Below are positions 9,201 to 15,507 of a DNA stretch of 35,865 nucleotides, piece after piece. Position 1 is the first letter of the stretch, and every line of letters begins with the position of its first letter. This DNA comes from Bacteroidota bacterium (GTDB lineage Bacteria > Bacteroidota > Bacteroidia > NS11-12g > UBA955): assembly GCA_025354385.1 (NCBI GenBank), contig JANXMZ010000068.1:1-35865 (forward strand), in the 5' to 3' direction. The translations under genes and the position numbers were made by a program. The notes under the pieces were generated by a model. The model had not been told where the DNA came from and did no database searches. It saw only the letters and a program-made list of their open reading frames with translations.

Positions 9201-11138
9201 GTTAGGTCTGGTTAATGGGAGCGGTGCATAGGCGGTATCAGTGCAACCAATGCTAGTATCGGTTATGATTAAGCGGGGGGTGTAGCAGCCTTCATTACCC
9301 GGTGTATACATGTGGCGAATGCCAGTGGAATCAACAGAATAGCGACAATTGTTGTTCATGTTAGCGCCCGTTTTTGAATTTGAAACACAATTCGGTGCAT
9401 AGCCATCGCCTACATCCCAAGAAAATTTAAGCGCTTTGTTTTTGTAATATTTACTAGTATTGTTCAATATCACGGTATCTTTAATAGAACATTGATACTG
9501 ATTAACGATATTGCCAATAGCAGCTTGGGGCCCATAAACTATGATGGAATCTAAAAGAATAGTGGTGCCACAATTATTTTTTGTGATAAAAAATTTAGGA
9601 TGGTAAACGCCTACTTTTTTGTAATGGTATTTGGTTTTAAAAAAGAAAGAGGTGTCCAAATTTCCGAAGTCCCAATACACATCACCCCCAAGCACTGGAC
9701 TTTGTTTGAAACTGAATAAATTAGTTGAACGGCATATACTTATCACAGAATCTATTTTGGCATCAATAGGGAAAGAAGTATTCTTAGCGGCTTTTTTACT
9801 GATAAAAGTATCTGTACATCCATCGGTATTGGTGATAATTAATTTCAAATCGAAAACACCATCTTTTGTATAAGTATGACTTACAGCGGCCCAATTGACA
9901 TTGTCGTAGGTGCTATCCCCAAAATCCCATAAAAATTTGGTAACCTGTGGAGGCGATTGGTTGGATATGTTTGTTGCTTTAAGTGGCGTTTTAAAACAGC
10001 CAGTAACTGCAATAAGTTGTGCCTTTGCATCAATTTCAGGATAGATAATAACATGATATGGCGAAGTAAATGAGGCAGCGCATTTGTTCTTGTCAATAAT
10101 ATTGATGCTAAGGGTATAACGTCCACCAAGATTGTCTGTGTAGGTGTGGCAAACTATGCTATCGGTTAGGCCTGAAAGATTATCAACAAATCCATCATCA
10201 AAGGAAATAGCGCTGTAAGAAAGGGAAGGTCCAAATTTTTTTAGTTTTAAACAAACAGAATTTCTATTAAAACACTGAATGGAATCTAAAATTTTGAAAG
10301 AGGCATCTGGATTAGGATTTATTCTTATTATCTTGGTTTTTACAGTACAAGTGGTGCCAGTGGAATATGTAAAAGTGGCGGAGGCGGGGAAAATTCCGGA
10401 GTTGCCGTATTGGTGTGAAGTGTTTTGTGAGAAACTGGTGGAAGCATCTCCAAAATCCCATTTATAACTTGAAATGGTACTACTGCCACCGTTCATTTTA
10501 AATGAAATCAAATCGTTAATACAGCCAGAGTCTTTACTGATGGTAGCGGTAACAGCATCAAATAAAGTAATGGAATTAACAAGAGTATCCTTGCAACCAT
10601 ATTTGGTATTAATAGCGTATGTAATGGTTTTACTGCCAATGCTTGCATAAGTGTGACTTGGGTTTGCTCCCGTAGATGTGCCACCATCTCCAAACTGCCA
10701 ACTGTAAGTGTTGGGTTTGTCGAAGGTATCCATTTGTATAGCGGAAGTAAACTGTGTGGCCATGCCAATGCAAGTCTGACTTACAGTGTAATTGGCGGTC
10801 AGTTTTTTCAGAATCCTTATGTTTTTTCTTATCGTATCTGAACAACCACTGTTATTGGAAATAACGAGGGTTATTTTAAAGACACCATCGTAATTGAATT
10901 GATGGCTTGGATTTTTTAAAGTATCAGTATTAGCTGCACCAGAAAAAGGGTCACCAAAATTCCATTGATAAGAATAAGTACCTGCAGAACCATTGTAAGT
11001 AAAAGCAACATTGCTATGAAGACAGTTGATAGCCGGAACTGTAAAATTTGCACTACACTGCCCATAGCCTTTAAAGGCTAACAAAAGGAAAAAAAGAGAG
11101 AATACCTTGTGTTTAAGTTGCGTAAAGGTTATTTCCAT
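3261..11138 (-). CDS. Giant multi-PKD-domain surface protein with T9SS type B (gliding-associated) tail
   Basis: This 2625-residue protein starts with a signal peptide (hydrophobic residues about 14-25, ending GYGQ) at the ATG at 11138. The body is a long run of PKD-type domains, roughly 25 or more units of about 85-95 residues. They are marked by W-x-FGDG, N-P-x-H-x-Y, G-x-Y-x-V and GC-x-D-(T/S) motifs, with one or two Cys per unit. The C-terminus (FIPNAFTPNKDDNN, then IFNRWGEKLYEG and GWDGTYEG) is the gliding-motility-associated type B T9SS sorting domain, so export through the T9SS is strongly supported. Type B substrates include SprB-like adhesins, but adhesin function is inferred here. 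PKD units are diverged from one another at DNA level, unlike those of the convergent neighbour. No SprF-like partner gene, which often accompanies SprB-type proteins, is seen in the window. Confidence 0.93.
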   Translation of the reverse strand: MEITFTQLKHKVFSLFFLLLAFKGYGQCSANFTVPAINCLHSNVAFTYNGSAGTYSYQWNFGDPFSGAANTDTLKNPSHQFNYDGVFKITLVISNNSGCSDTIRKNIRILKKLTANYTVSQTCIGMATQFTSAIQMDTFDKPNTYSWQFGDGGTSTGANPSHTYASIGSKTITYAINTKYGCKDTLVNSITLFDAVTATISKDSGCINDLISFKMNGGSSTISSYKWDFGDASTSFSQNTSHQYGNSGIFPASATFTYSTGTTCTVKTKIIRINPNPDASFKILDSIQCFNRNSVCLKLKKFGPSLSYSAISFDDGFVDNLSGLTDSIVCHTYTDNLGGRYTLSINIIDKNKCAASFTSPYHVIIYPEIDAKAQLIAVTGCFKTPLKATNISNQSPPQVTKFLWDFGDSTYDNVNWAAVSHTYTKDGVFDLKLIITNTDGCTDTFISKKAAKNTSFPIDAKIDSVISICRSTNLFSFKQSPVLGGDVYWDFGNLDTSFFFKTKYHYKKVGVYHPKFFITKNNCGTTILLDSIIVYGPQAAIGNIVNQYQCSIKDTVILNNTSKYYKNKALKFSWDVGDGYAPNCVSNSKTGANMNNNCRYSVDSTGIRHMYTPGNEGCYTPRLIITDTSIGCTDTAYAPLPLTRPNAQTGLKVFSKALCLGPEKYKRVSLDFSKTKPGCGQQSYWVIWDSAYAATTSNFDSNWRYMDTFHSYNYQLKDPNNAVTIGIIIQNGTDSNNNQCRDTAWYPNIVRFAKIDPTFTTNYDPTKHYCKNANFTFTIKDTLQEDSLVSIRWFWGDNTSVQVKTTNPINHVFRNAGVYRVVLALQHKSGCIASDTTYVQVGYFNAFSPTLNQVCLGADVTLYKYVNYWGDLKNYWHDTARVKKGLESFKWDLGDGNGFSNTDQLPVITYSKIGNFRMRFATVDSAGCKDTFDNPNLFKVFKLKADFTTIRDTFKCSQQIAFTSNITSFDSSGNAAPVATIKSYKWVFGKGISNSVLANPSKFLKVGSHNVKLIVENDNCKDSITKTVTITGPQAYYEFNGDSTGCQPLKITFKNKSKLASEYTWRFGTPQKNTFFTTSDTSVWFSYQTHGDYYPTLTATAYMTSNGFPITCSTTFPDTPTITTLRRVTVYEKPKSFFVWRTDCNTYTTTFTNTSFVNTGYIARYIWDFGDGDTSHQINPVHQYADSGTYLITMQTFTDHGCTGQIQTSIRVAKNPIVNFKKKDICLGSAIQFTDSTQTFSDPIYKWTWDFKDSSISNQVNPLKLYKRDSVYNVKLTVNTITGCVNSITKQVWVHSRPKTNFTFTNKCLSQAIPLTNTTKSKETPVKYLWTLGNGDTSTKTSLNKLYFTAGNYTVKLLATTPFGCEDSITKTVITYPNPNANFNINYHQNCKIGNQFKFTNTSTTDTGSLFYDWRFGNADSSLIKNPVYTYPSSGKYIVKMVVKTHYNCKDTAIDTLTVSPHPASNKTIVPSTTQCMNTNLFKLTDITTIASGTYQRKWLLGDGTSATDSILTYKYKDTGNYTAKLTTLSNFNCPDTITFKIRINPKPIATFTIDNPAQCITGNLFGFTNTSKGYYSATTSRWYFGDGDSSLNLNSTHTYKTQNTYTVKLIATNSNACRDTITKTIVAYPRPAAQFTVKDTLPCEVNNLILFKNASTLAYGTMTYAWDFGDTKKTTGLNASHNYDTFGTYSVQLIATSNQGCKDTIKKNTTVFPMPLPAFIVNKQSQCLNSQSFVFTNKSTIGKDSFSSRWMLGEKDSAITSNITKQYKTSGIFKVTLHLKSNKGCRDSVSMKVKVFPKPFPQFVVNDSTQCVNGQAYTFTNQSNISSGSMTYNWNLGNGFKTPNAPVNYRYSSYGIYKVTLIALSDSGCVDSIKHNNEVYPKPSSNISANDSGQCVNANLFLFKGHYSIPYGSVNTYYWNLDGTYKKASIDTFKRYIDSGVHTLSFIAESINQCRDTSALKIYIQPKPIAKFLIDDSAQCLNGNKFTFTNQSQFKFSALTYAWLFGDGSQSTQISPQKTYSKNDSLTVRLIATTAVNCNDTIYSKVIIYPQPKPGFKILDSSQCLRGNKFMVQNTSKISSGAMTYVWTTDKGYKNTNFDTGYVYQKEGPYTIQLLATSLLGCVDSIKKTLSVAPQPKADFNINNAKQCLNNQAFQFTNNSAINYGIFTSEWQFGDGGKSTKTNVNHQYATHGLRAVQLKIISDQLCTDSISKNIRVWAKPDMNIAINDTDQCVNNQNLKFTSAATIKEGSIVKRKWNFGDGVIDSGINVSHYFLYTKLYIVTHIAQSDSGCIDSSKKVIRIFPKPVAKFNVNDSAQCLNTNNYFFTDTSYDASGIKNYNWNINKTRYVITQNVNHSFSDTGYKIIELTITSNNGCKDTVDRKVYVKHMPDAAFTRLAEYYCLNGPFVQLIPVETGGIFTGKNMKNDIYTPLKLWHDTVQYKISKNGCTDSVYYTTDVLPPPSVNLGKDTILCKFEFMTLNAHSWKSTYLWNNTFMTDSSQKITSAGTYIVKVTSVCGVASDTIIIAFRDNNCRFFIPNAFTPNKDDNNEYFKPITVNVPELTLRIFNRWGEKLYEGDQNSPGWDGTYEGQPVPQDVYLWQVYYRYPSGSGYIKQYEKGTLNLLR

Positions 11139-11166
11139 ATTGAAATGGTAGCAGTTTAGTTTCGCG

Positions 11167-11174
11167 CAAATATA
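11167..11174 (-). promoter_or_regulatory. Second candidate -7 element for PKD protein gene
   Basis: A second TATATTTG on the minus strand, 28 bp before the ATG. It has no well-spaced -33 partner, so it is weaker than the copy at 11189-11196. Confidence 0.3.
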
Positions 11175-11188
11175 ATAATTTACGCAAA

Positions 11189-11196
11189 CAAATATA
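11189..11196 (-). promoter_or_regulatory. Candidate -7 element for PKD protein gene
   Basis: On the minus strand this reads TATATTTG, a match to the Bacteroidota -7 consensus TAnnTTTG, 50 bp upstream of the ATG. A second identical octamer lies at 11167-11174. An upstream TTTTG (11212-11216 on the plus strand, as CAAAA) could serve as the -33 element, though its 15-bp spacing is short. Confidence 0.4.
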
Positions 11197-11464
11197 AGGT
11201 TTTATGCTTATCAAAACCACTTTTTATCAATGAATAATAAGCGTTTAGCTCATGCAATGACACCAAATTAATGTTAGAAATTAATATTAGGCATTATAAA
11301 TAATTGTTAACAAGGTGTTTATAAAAGGCTTTGTTAAGTGATTTTGCTCAATTTTGATGTGAATTATTTTCCATGCTAATGATTGTTTTTTAGGTGGCTT
11401 GCAACAAATGTCACAATTTAGCTGTCTATTTAGCAGAATATAACACTCAATTTTTCCATGGAGA

Positions 11465-12046
11465 ATGCCTTTTGAAAATAAGAAAGGAATAAGTAAAAAA
11501 GAAACAGAACTCATAAAGGCTTGCCAAAGACATGAAACCTTGGCCCAGTCGGAGTTTTTTAGGCTCTACTCAGCAAAATTTCTGGGGGTGGCCTACCGTT
11601 TTGCGGGCGATTATGATATTGCCAATGATTTGTTACAAGAGGGATTTATTAAAATATTTAATAACATACAAAACTACCAATTCAAAGGATCTTTTGAAGG
11701 ATGGATGAGAAGAATAATGGTCAATACGGCCATTAATTATTTGAAAAAGCATTATAGAATGTACAACGAATCGGTTGAAATAAGTGAAATAGAAACCCTT
11801 GCCCAACTGCCCAATATTTTAGAAGAAATGAATTGCGAAGAAATTATTAACGAAATTAATCTTTTGCCAGCAGGATTTAGAGCCATCATTAATTTGTATG
11901 CAATAGAGGGATATACTTACCCGGAAATTGCGGCTTTGTTGGAGATAAAAGAAGTAACAGTTAGAACACAATATTTAAGAGCTAAACAAAAATTAGCCAT
12001 AGCGCTTGATAAAAAAAAAATAACCTATGCCACTAAAATCATTTGA
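11465..12046 (+). CDS. ECF-type RNA polymerase sigma-70 factor
   Basis: The 193-residue protein has sigma region 2 at about 30-97 (core-binding and -10-recognition pattern with D-x-AND-LLQEGFIKIF and FKGSFEGWMRRI) and region 4 at about 127-181 (LPAGFRAIINLYAIEGYT, then PEIAALL and TVRTQYLRAK, a helix-turn-helix). Region 3 is absent, as expected for the extracytoplasmic-function group. The ATG at 11465 is the first in frame; an ATG at 11458 runs into a stop. The stop overlaps the start of the next gene by 20 bp, so the two are almost certainly co-translated, and the downstream membrane protein is the probable regulator. The target promoters cannot be read from the window. Confidence 0.92.
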   Translation: MPFENKKGISKKETELIKACQRHETLAQSEFFRLYSAKFLGVAYRFAGDYDIANDLLQEGFIKIFNNIQNYQFKGSFEGWMRRIMVNTAINYLKKHYRMYNESVEISEIETLAQLPNILEEMNCEEIINEINLLPAGFRAIINLYAIEGYTYPEIAALLEIKEVTVRTQYLRAKQKLAIALDKKKITYATKII

Positions 12047-13319
12047 GGAAGAACTCAATAATAAGACCCGAGATTTTGCCATGATACCCAAGTCTAATCT
12101 CTGGGAATCCATAGAACCTCATCTTGTAAAAGAAAAGGGTAATAATCGCGCCATTTGGATATGGTTGCCTGTTGGGGTAGCCGCTATTTTATTTGGCGCT
12201 ATTTTATTAAAATATTATACTCCGAAAACTGCAACAGATAATGCTCGCTTGCTGCCACCCATAACCTTGCAAGAGTATGCGAATGTAAATGCCAAAAATG
12301 AAATAATTATTGAAAAATCAAATTCCGAAAGGCGCAAAATAGATGTAAAATCGGCAGACCAAAAGGAGCTTTCAAAAAACTACCTATTGGCCCCTCAAAA
12401 AATCATCTCTGATAAAACAATGTATAAAATAGAAAAGTCAACTGAGTTGACTAATAATGTTGACACTAAAACAGGAAATAAATTTGTAAACGATGTTGTT
12501 TTAGAGCCCCTGTTAGATACTTTTGAAAATGTTTCATTGGAAGTAGAAGTTATTGAAAAAAATGATACTTTAAAATCTAAGATTAGCCAAATTGATACCA
12601 TTGTTCCTGTTAAAAAGACAAGAACTTTTGTAGGTTTAGTTATGCTCCCAAACCTAGCTTTCACAAGGGTGGGTTTCACTGGCTCGGATGCCAATGCAAA
12701 TATGGCTTACCAGCAAAGAAAAGTGAATGATAAGTCTGCTTGGAACCCCGGTTTTTCATGGCAACTTGGTATGGAGAAAGGAAAACACCAGTTTACTGCA
12801 GGTATTGCCTATCAAACTTTATCTTATCGTTTGTATGTCGAAAATATTACCCGCGAAATTATTATTAGTAACTCTTCTACCGTTGGTGCTAAAGCCTTTG
12901 TGGCCACGGATAGTTTTGCAAGTGCGTATAAATCTACAGGTGGGTTTTATACTAAAAATAGCTATCGTTATTTGTCAATTCCGTTTGGATATCAATTTAA
13001 TATGGTTAATAAAAGCAAATGGTCATTAGGCATCGCAATGGGTATTCAGGCTAATTTTATGATAAGTTCAAAAGCTCTGTTATACAACGAGTCTACAGGT
13101 TTGTTTGTTAAGCAAACGGCCTCACAAGAAAATCATTTGAATAAGATAAATCTATTGTGGTCCACCGGCTTTCAATTAAACTATAGTTTAGCTCCAAAAT
13201 GCAATTTATTTTTTAAGCCAACATACGCAGCATCAGTTTTACCGGTGGAAAATGCCAATATGAAAACGTGGCATCAACTGTATCAGTTTGGATTTGGAGT
13301 GAATTGGTATTTGCATTGA
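12027..13319 (+). CDS. Membrane-anchored protein with C-terminal outer-membrane beta-barrel-like domain; probable sigma-factor partner
   Basis: The 430-residue protein has a short N-terminal segment (1-40, including SNLWESIEPHL), one transmembrane helix at about 43-62, a charged Lys/Glu/Thr-rich linker (65-195) and a C-terminal part from about 200. That part has alternating hydrophobic strands, repeated aromatic ends and a final GFGVNWYLH typical of porin-family/PorT-like outer-membrane barrels of Bacteroidota. The N-terminal layout and the 20-bp overlap with the ECF sigma gene suggest an anti-sigma-like role, but no zinc-binding anti-sigma (ZAS) HxxxCxxC motif is present. A single chain with an inner-membrane helix and an outer-membrane barrel could link the envelope directly to the sigma factor; this is inference. 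Confidence 0.75.
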   Translation: MPLKSFEEELNNKTRDFAMIPKSNLWESIEPHLVKEKGNNRAIWIWLPVGVAAILFGAILLKYYTPKTATDNARLLPPITLQEYANVNAKNEIIIEKSNSERRKIDVKSADQKELSKNYLLAPQKIISDKTMYKIEKSTELTNNVDTKTGNKFVNDVVLEPLLDTFENVSLEVEVIEKNDTLKSKISQIDTIVPVKKTRTFVGLVMLPNLAFTRVGFTGSDANANMAYQQRKVNDKSAWNPGFSWQLGMEKGKHQFTAGIAYQTLSYRLYVENITREIIISNSSTVGAKAFVATDSFASAYKSTGGFYTKNSYRYLSIPFGYQFNMVNKSKWSLGIAMGIQANFMISSKALLYNESTGLFVKQTASQENHLNKINLLWSTGFQLNYSLAPKCNLFFKPTYAASVLPVENANMKTWHQLYQFGFGVNWYLH

Positions 13320-13390
13320 GAAAATATTTTTAAAGAATGCAACAAATCAAAACATGAAACTGTCTTTTAATTATCAATAAGAATTTATAT

Positions 13391-14149
13391 ATGAAAAATT
13401 TAATTAAAAGTATTTGTTTTTTAAGCCTAGTGCTTTCACTTGTGGTTATTCAAAGTTGTAAAAAACCTAAACCTTGTCCTAAAGAAGATCCATGCAAGAA
13501 CACAGAGCTTGTGCAGGCTTTAGACGCAACAGAATATAGCTTCGCTCACCTCATGTTAGTAGCAAGTTCTAATAATGCCTCAATGTTGTATGTGAACAAT
13601 TGGAGCGATTATGCAAGTAAGATAATTCCTGGCGAAAATTACAGAATAGCCTACCAAGAAATTCAATGCAAACCCTATGGCTGGTGCGGTACTAATATTC
13701 GCGAAGGGGGATGTTTTCCTCAAAGAAAATGCGTCAATATTATCTGCCTACAAGCAGTAAAACAAGATTGTCTAGGTACCATTCTCAATTCAAAAGATAA
13801 TGAGAATATAAGCTCTTGCGCCATTCGCAAAGTGAGCGTCAATGGTCAAAGTGTTAAAATTCTAACAGGGTTTTCTGGATGCAGTATAAATGATTACAGC
13901 GCACTTCGTTTAAAAATGCGTTTGCTGCCTTTAGCAAGTGCTACGGGGGCAGCCATCTGGGAAGCAAAGGTTATTAATACCAATGAAATAAATTGTCAGG
14001 CTTATTTTGAAAAAGAGGTTTGCTTCGATTTAAAAGATCTCAGTAATTATTATTTGCTCAGCAATATTGCACCAATGCCTAAATCTATTACCATTCGGTT
14101 ATTCACGAATGCATTGAATACTTATGAGGAGTTTGAATATGTATTGTAA
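13391..14149 (+). CDS. Cys-rich predicted lipoprotein of unknown function
   Basis: The 252-residue protein begins with a lipoprotein signal: a basic N-terminus, hydrophobic residues 8-20 and lipobox IQSC with the modified Cys at 23. The mature part has about 12 further Cys, many in a central cluster (between about 95 and 150, with QCKPYGWCG, GGCFPQRKC and IICLQ), which suggests several disulfides in the periplasm or at the surface. I recognise no family. It sits 71 bp after the beta-barrel gene and just before a strong terminator, so it is likely the last gene of the sigma-factor operon or a member of its regulon. Confidence 0.75.
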   Translation: MKNLIKSICFLSLVLSLVVIQSCKKPKPCPKEDPCKNTELVQALDATEYSFAHLMLVASSNNASMLYVNNWSDYASKIIPGENYRIAYQEIQCKPYGWCGTNIREGGCFPQRKCVNIICLQAVKQDCLGTILNSKDNENISSCAIRKVSVNGQSVKILTGFSGCSINDYSALRLKMRLLPLASATGAAIWEAKVINTNEINCQAYFEKEVCFDLKDLSNYYLLSNIAPMPKSITIRLFTNALNTYEEFEYVL

Positions 14150-14167
14150 ATAGAATTGAAAGTAACA

Positions 14168-14200
14168 AAAATCCCTCAAGCAGTTGAGGGATTTTTTTTT
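14168..14200 (+). terminator. Rho-independent terminator of the sigma factor/lipoprotein unit
   Basis: AATCCCTCAA and TTGAGGGATT form a perfect 10-bp stem (extendable with flanking A/T pairs) around a GCAG loop, followed by a run of T. It begins 19 bp after the lipoprotein stop. Confidence 0.92.
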
Positions 14201-14478
14201 ATTCAAAATAAGGATATAAAGAAGCGAGTCTGAATTCAAAATTGGAGGTACGTGATTTGAGAAGGTGAATTTTTGATTGGCATCTATTTTCGAAAAGTGA
14301 TATGGTAAATGCATCCACTTTTGTTACATGCTCATCCTAATAGATTTTCTGATGAAATATGTTCAGGATGAGTTGTTTCTGCTGCCCTTCTAAACGATCT
14401 GATATGGGTATAAATTAAATTACAACTTTAATCGCATTCAATTAAATTCGCAACCAATTAGTTTGAATTTTAGCCTAA
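14201..14478. other. Intergenic region upstream of the dipeptide epimerase
   Basis: No gene is seen. It contains one inverted repeat: CTCATCCT at 14331-14338 and AGGATGAG at 14365-14372, separated by 26 nt. Its role is unknown. A near-match TAGTTTG (one base short of the -7 spacing) lies at 14459-14465, close to the epimerase ATG. Confidence 0.5.
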
Positions 14479-15495
14479 ATGCAATTAAAATTTTATCCCT
14501 ATGATTTGAAATTTGATGAGGTGTTTGCCGTTGCCGTAGCCACAAGAATGGGTACCGATATTATATATGTGGAATTGGAGTGGGAGGGCTTAATAGGATT
14601 TGGCGAAGCGTCTTTTCCGCCCTACATGAAAGAAAAAAGAGATGATAATCTTTTATTTCTTCAGCGACTCAATTTCGAACAATTTGAGTCGCCTTTACAA
14701 AAAATACTGATTGAAAAATACCTTGAAAAATTTGAAGCTTGCTTCCCTGCCAAAGCGGCATTGGATATGGCTTTACTTGATTTGATTGGCAAATTTTCCA
14801 ATATCCCTCTGCACCAATATTTTGAGTCGAGTGTTTCAAATCCTATTCAAACATCTTTCACCATTGGCATAGGAGAGGATGATTTTATTTTGAGGCAACT
14901 CAAAAAAGCGCAAGAATTTAAATCGTTAAAAATAAAATTGAATGGCGATATTGGTTATAACCAACATGTCATTGATTATATAAAACAACATTCTTCTCAA
15001 ATCCTGGGTGTGGATTTTAACCAAGGTATTAATGATGCAGAAGTAGCCATGAACATGATAAAATGGTTATACGAAAAGGGTGTTGCTTATGTGGAGCAAC
15101 CTATGCCTAAAGAAATGAAAGTAGCCTACAGATGGTTGAAACAAAATAGCCCTTTGGATATTTATGGAGACGAGTCTATTCAACACGCCTCGGACATTTT
15201 ACAACAGCGAGACTTATTTCATGGTGTGAATATAAAATTGATGAAATGCGGTGGCGTCTCCAATGCTTATCAAATGATTCAAACAGCGCGCTCTTTGGGC
15301 TTAAAAGTAATGTTGGGTTGTATGGCAGAATCTACCTGCGCTATTAATGCCGCAGCAAGTTTGGCCAAGTTTTGCGACAGGGTTGATTTAGATGGGCATT
15401 TAATGATGACCAATGATTTGTTTGAAGGAGTAGATATTGAAAATGGGGATATAATTTTAAATTCACTTCCAGGTTTGGGGGTTGTAAAAAAATAG
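14479..15495 (+). CDS. Enolase-superfamily dipeptide epimerase (L-Ala-D/L-Glu epimerase type)
   Basis: The 338-residue protein has the enolase-superfamily capping domain followed by a TIM barrel. It shows the KxK acid/base pair (K151, K153), three metal-binding acidic residues (D179 in GVDFNQG, E206 in VEQPMP, D231 in YGDES), the second-face lysine K253 (NIKLMKCGG) and the DxD motif D303/D305 (VDLDGHL). In known dipeptide epimerases that last motif contacts the substrate amino group. The family epimerises L-Ala-D-Glu from peptidoglycan recycling, or related dipeptides; the exact specificity cannot be read here. Members are about 320-370 residues, so it appears complete. It stands alone on its strand, between a long leader region and a convergent gene 12 bp away. 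Confidence 0.88.
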   Translation: MQLKFYPYDLKFDEVFAVAVATRMGTDIIYVELEWEGLIGFGEASFPPYMKEKRDDNLLFLQRLNFEQFESPLQKILIEKYLEKFEACFPAKAALDMALLDLIGKFSNIPLHQYFESSVSNPIQTSFTIGIGEDDFILRQLKKAQEFKSLKIKLNGDIGYNQHVIDYIKQHSSQILGVDFNQGINDAEVAMNMIKWLYEKGVAYVEQPMPKEMKVAYRWLKQNSPLDIYGDESIQHASDILQQRDLFHGVNIKLMKCGGVSNAYQMIQTARSLGLKVMLGCMAESTCAINAAASLAKFCDRVDLDGHLMMTNDLFEGVDIENGDIILNSLPGLGVVKK

Positions 15496-15507
15496 AATAA
15501 TCTGAAT

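Larger units (their letters stand above)
11139..11464. other. Divergent intergenic region between PKD protein and sigma factor genes
   Basis: This 326-bp AT-rich region separates divergent genes. It holds two candidate -7 elements for the PKD gene (listed separately). I see no TAnnTTTG element for the sigma factor gene and no RNA gene. It also carries the 14-mer GAAATTAATATTAG (11277-11290), which recurs at 32592-32605. Confidence 0.6.
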
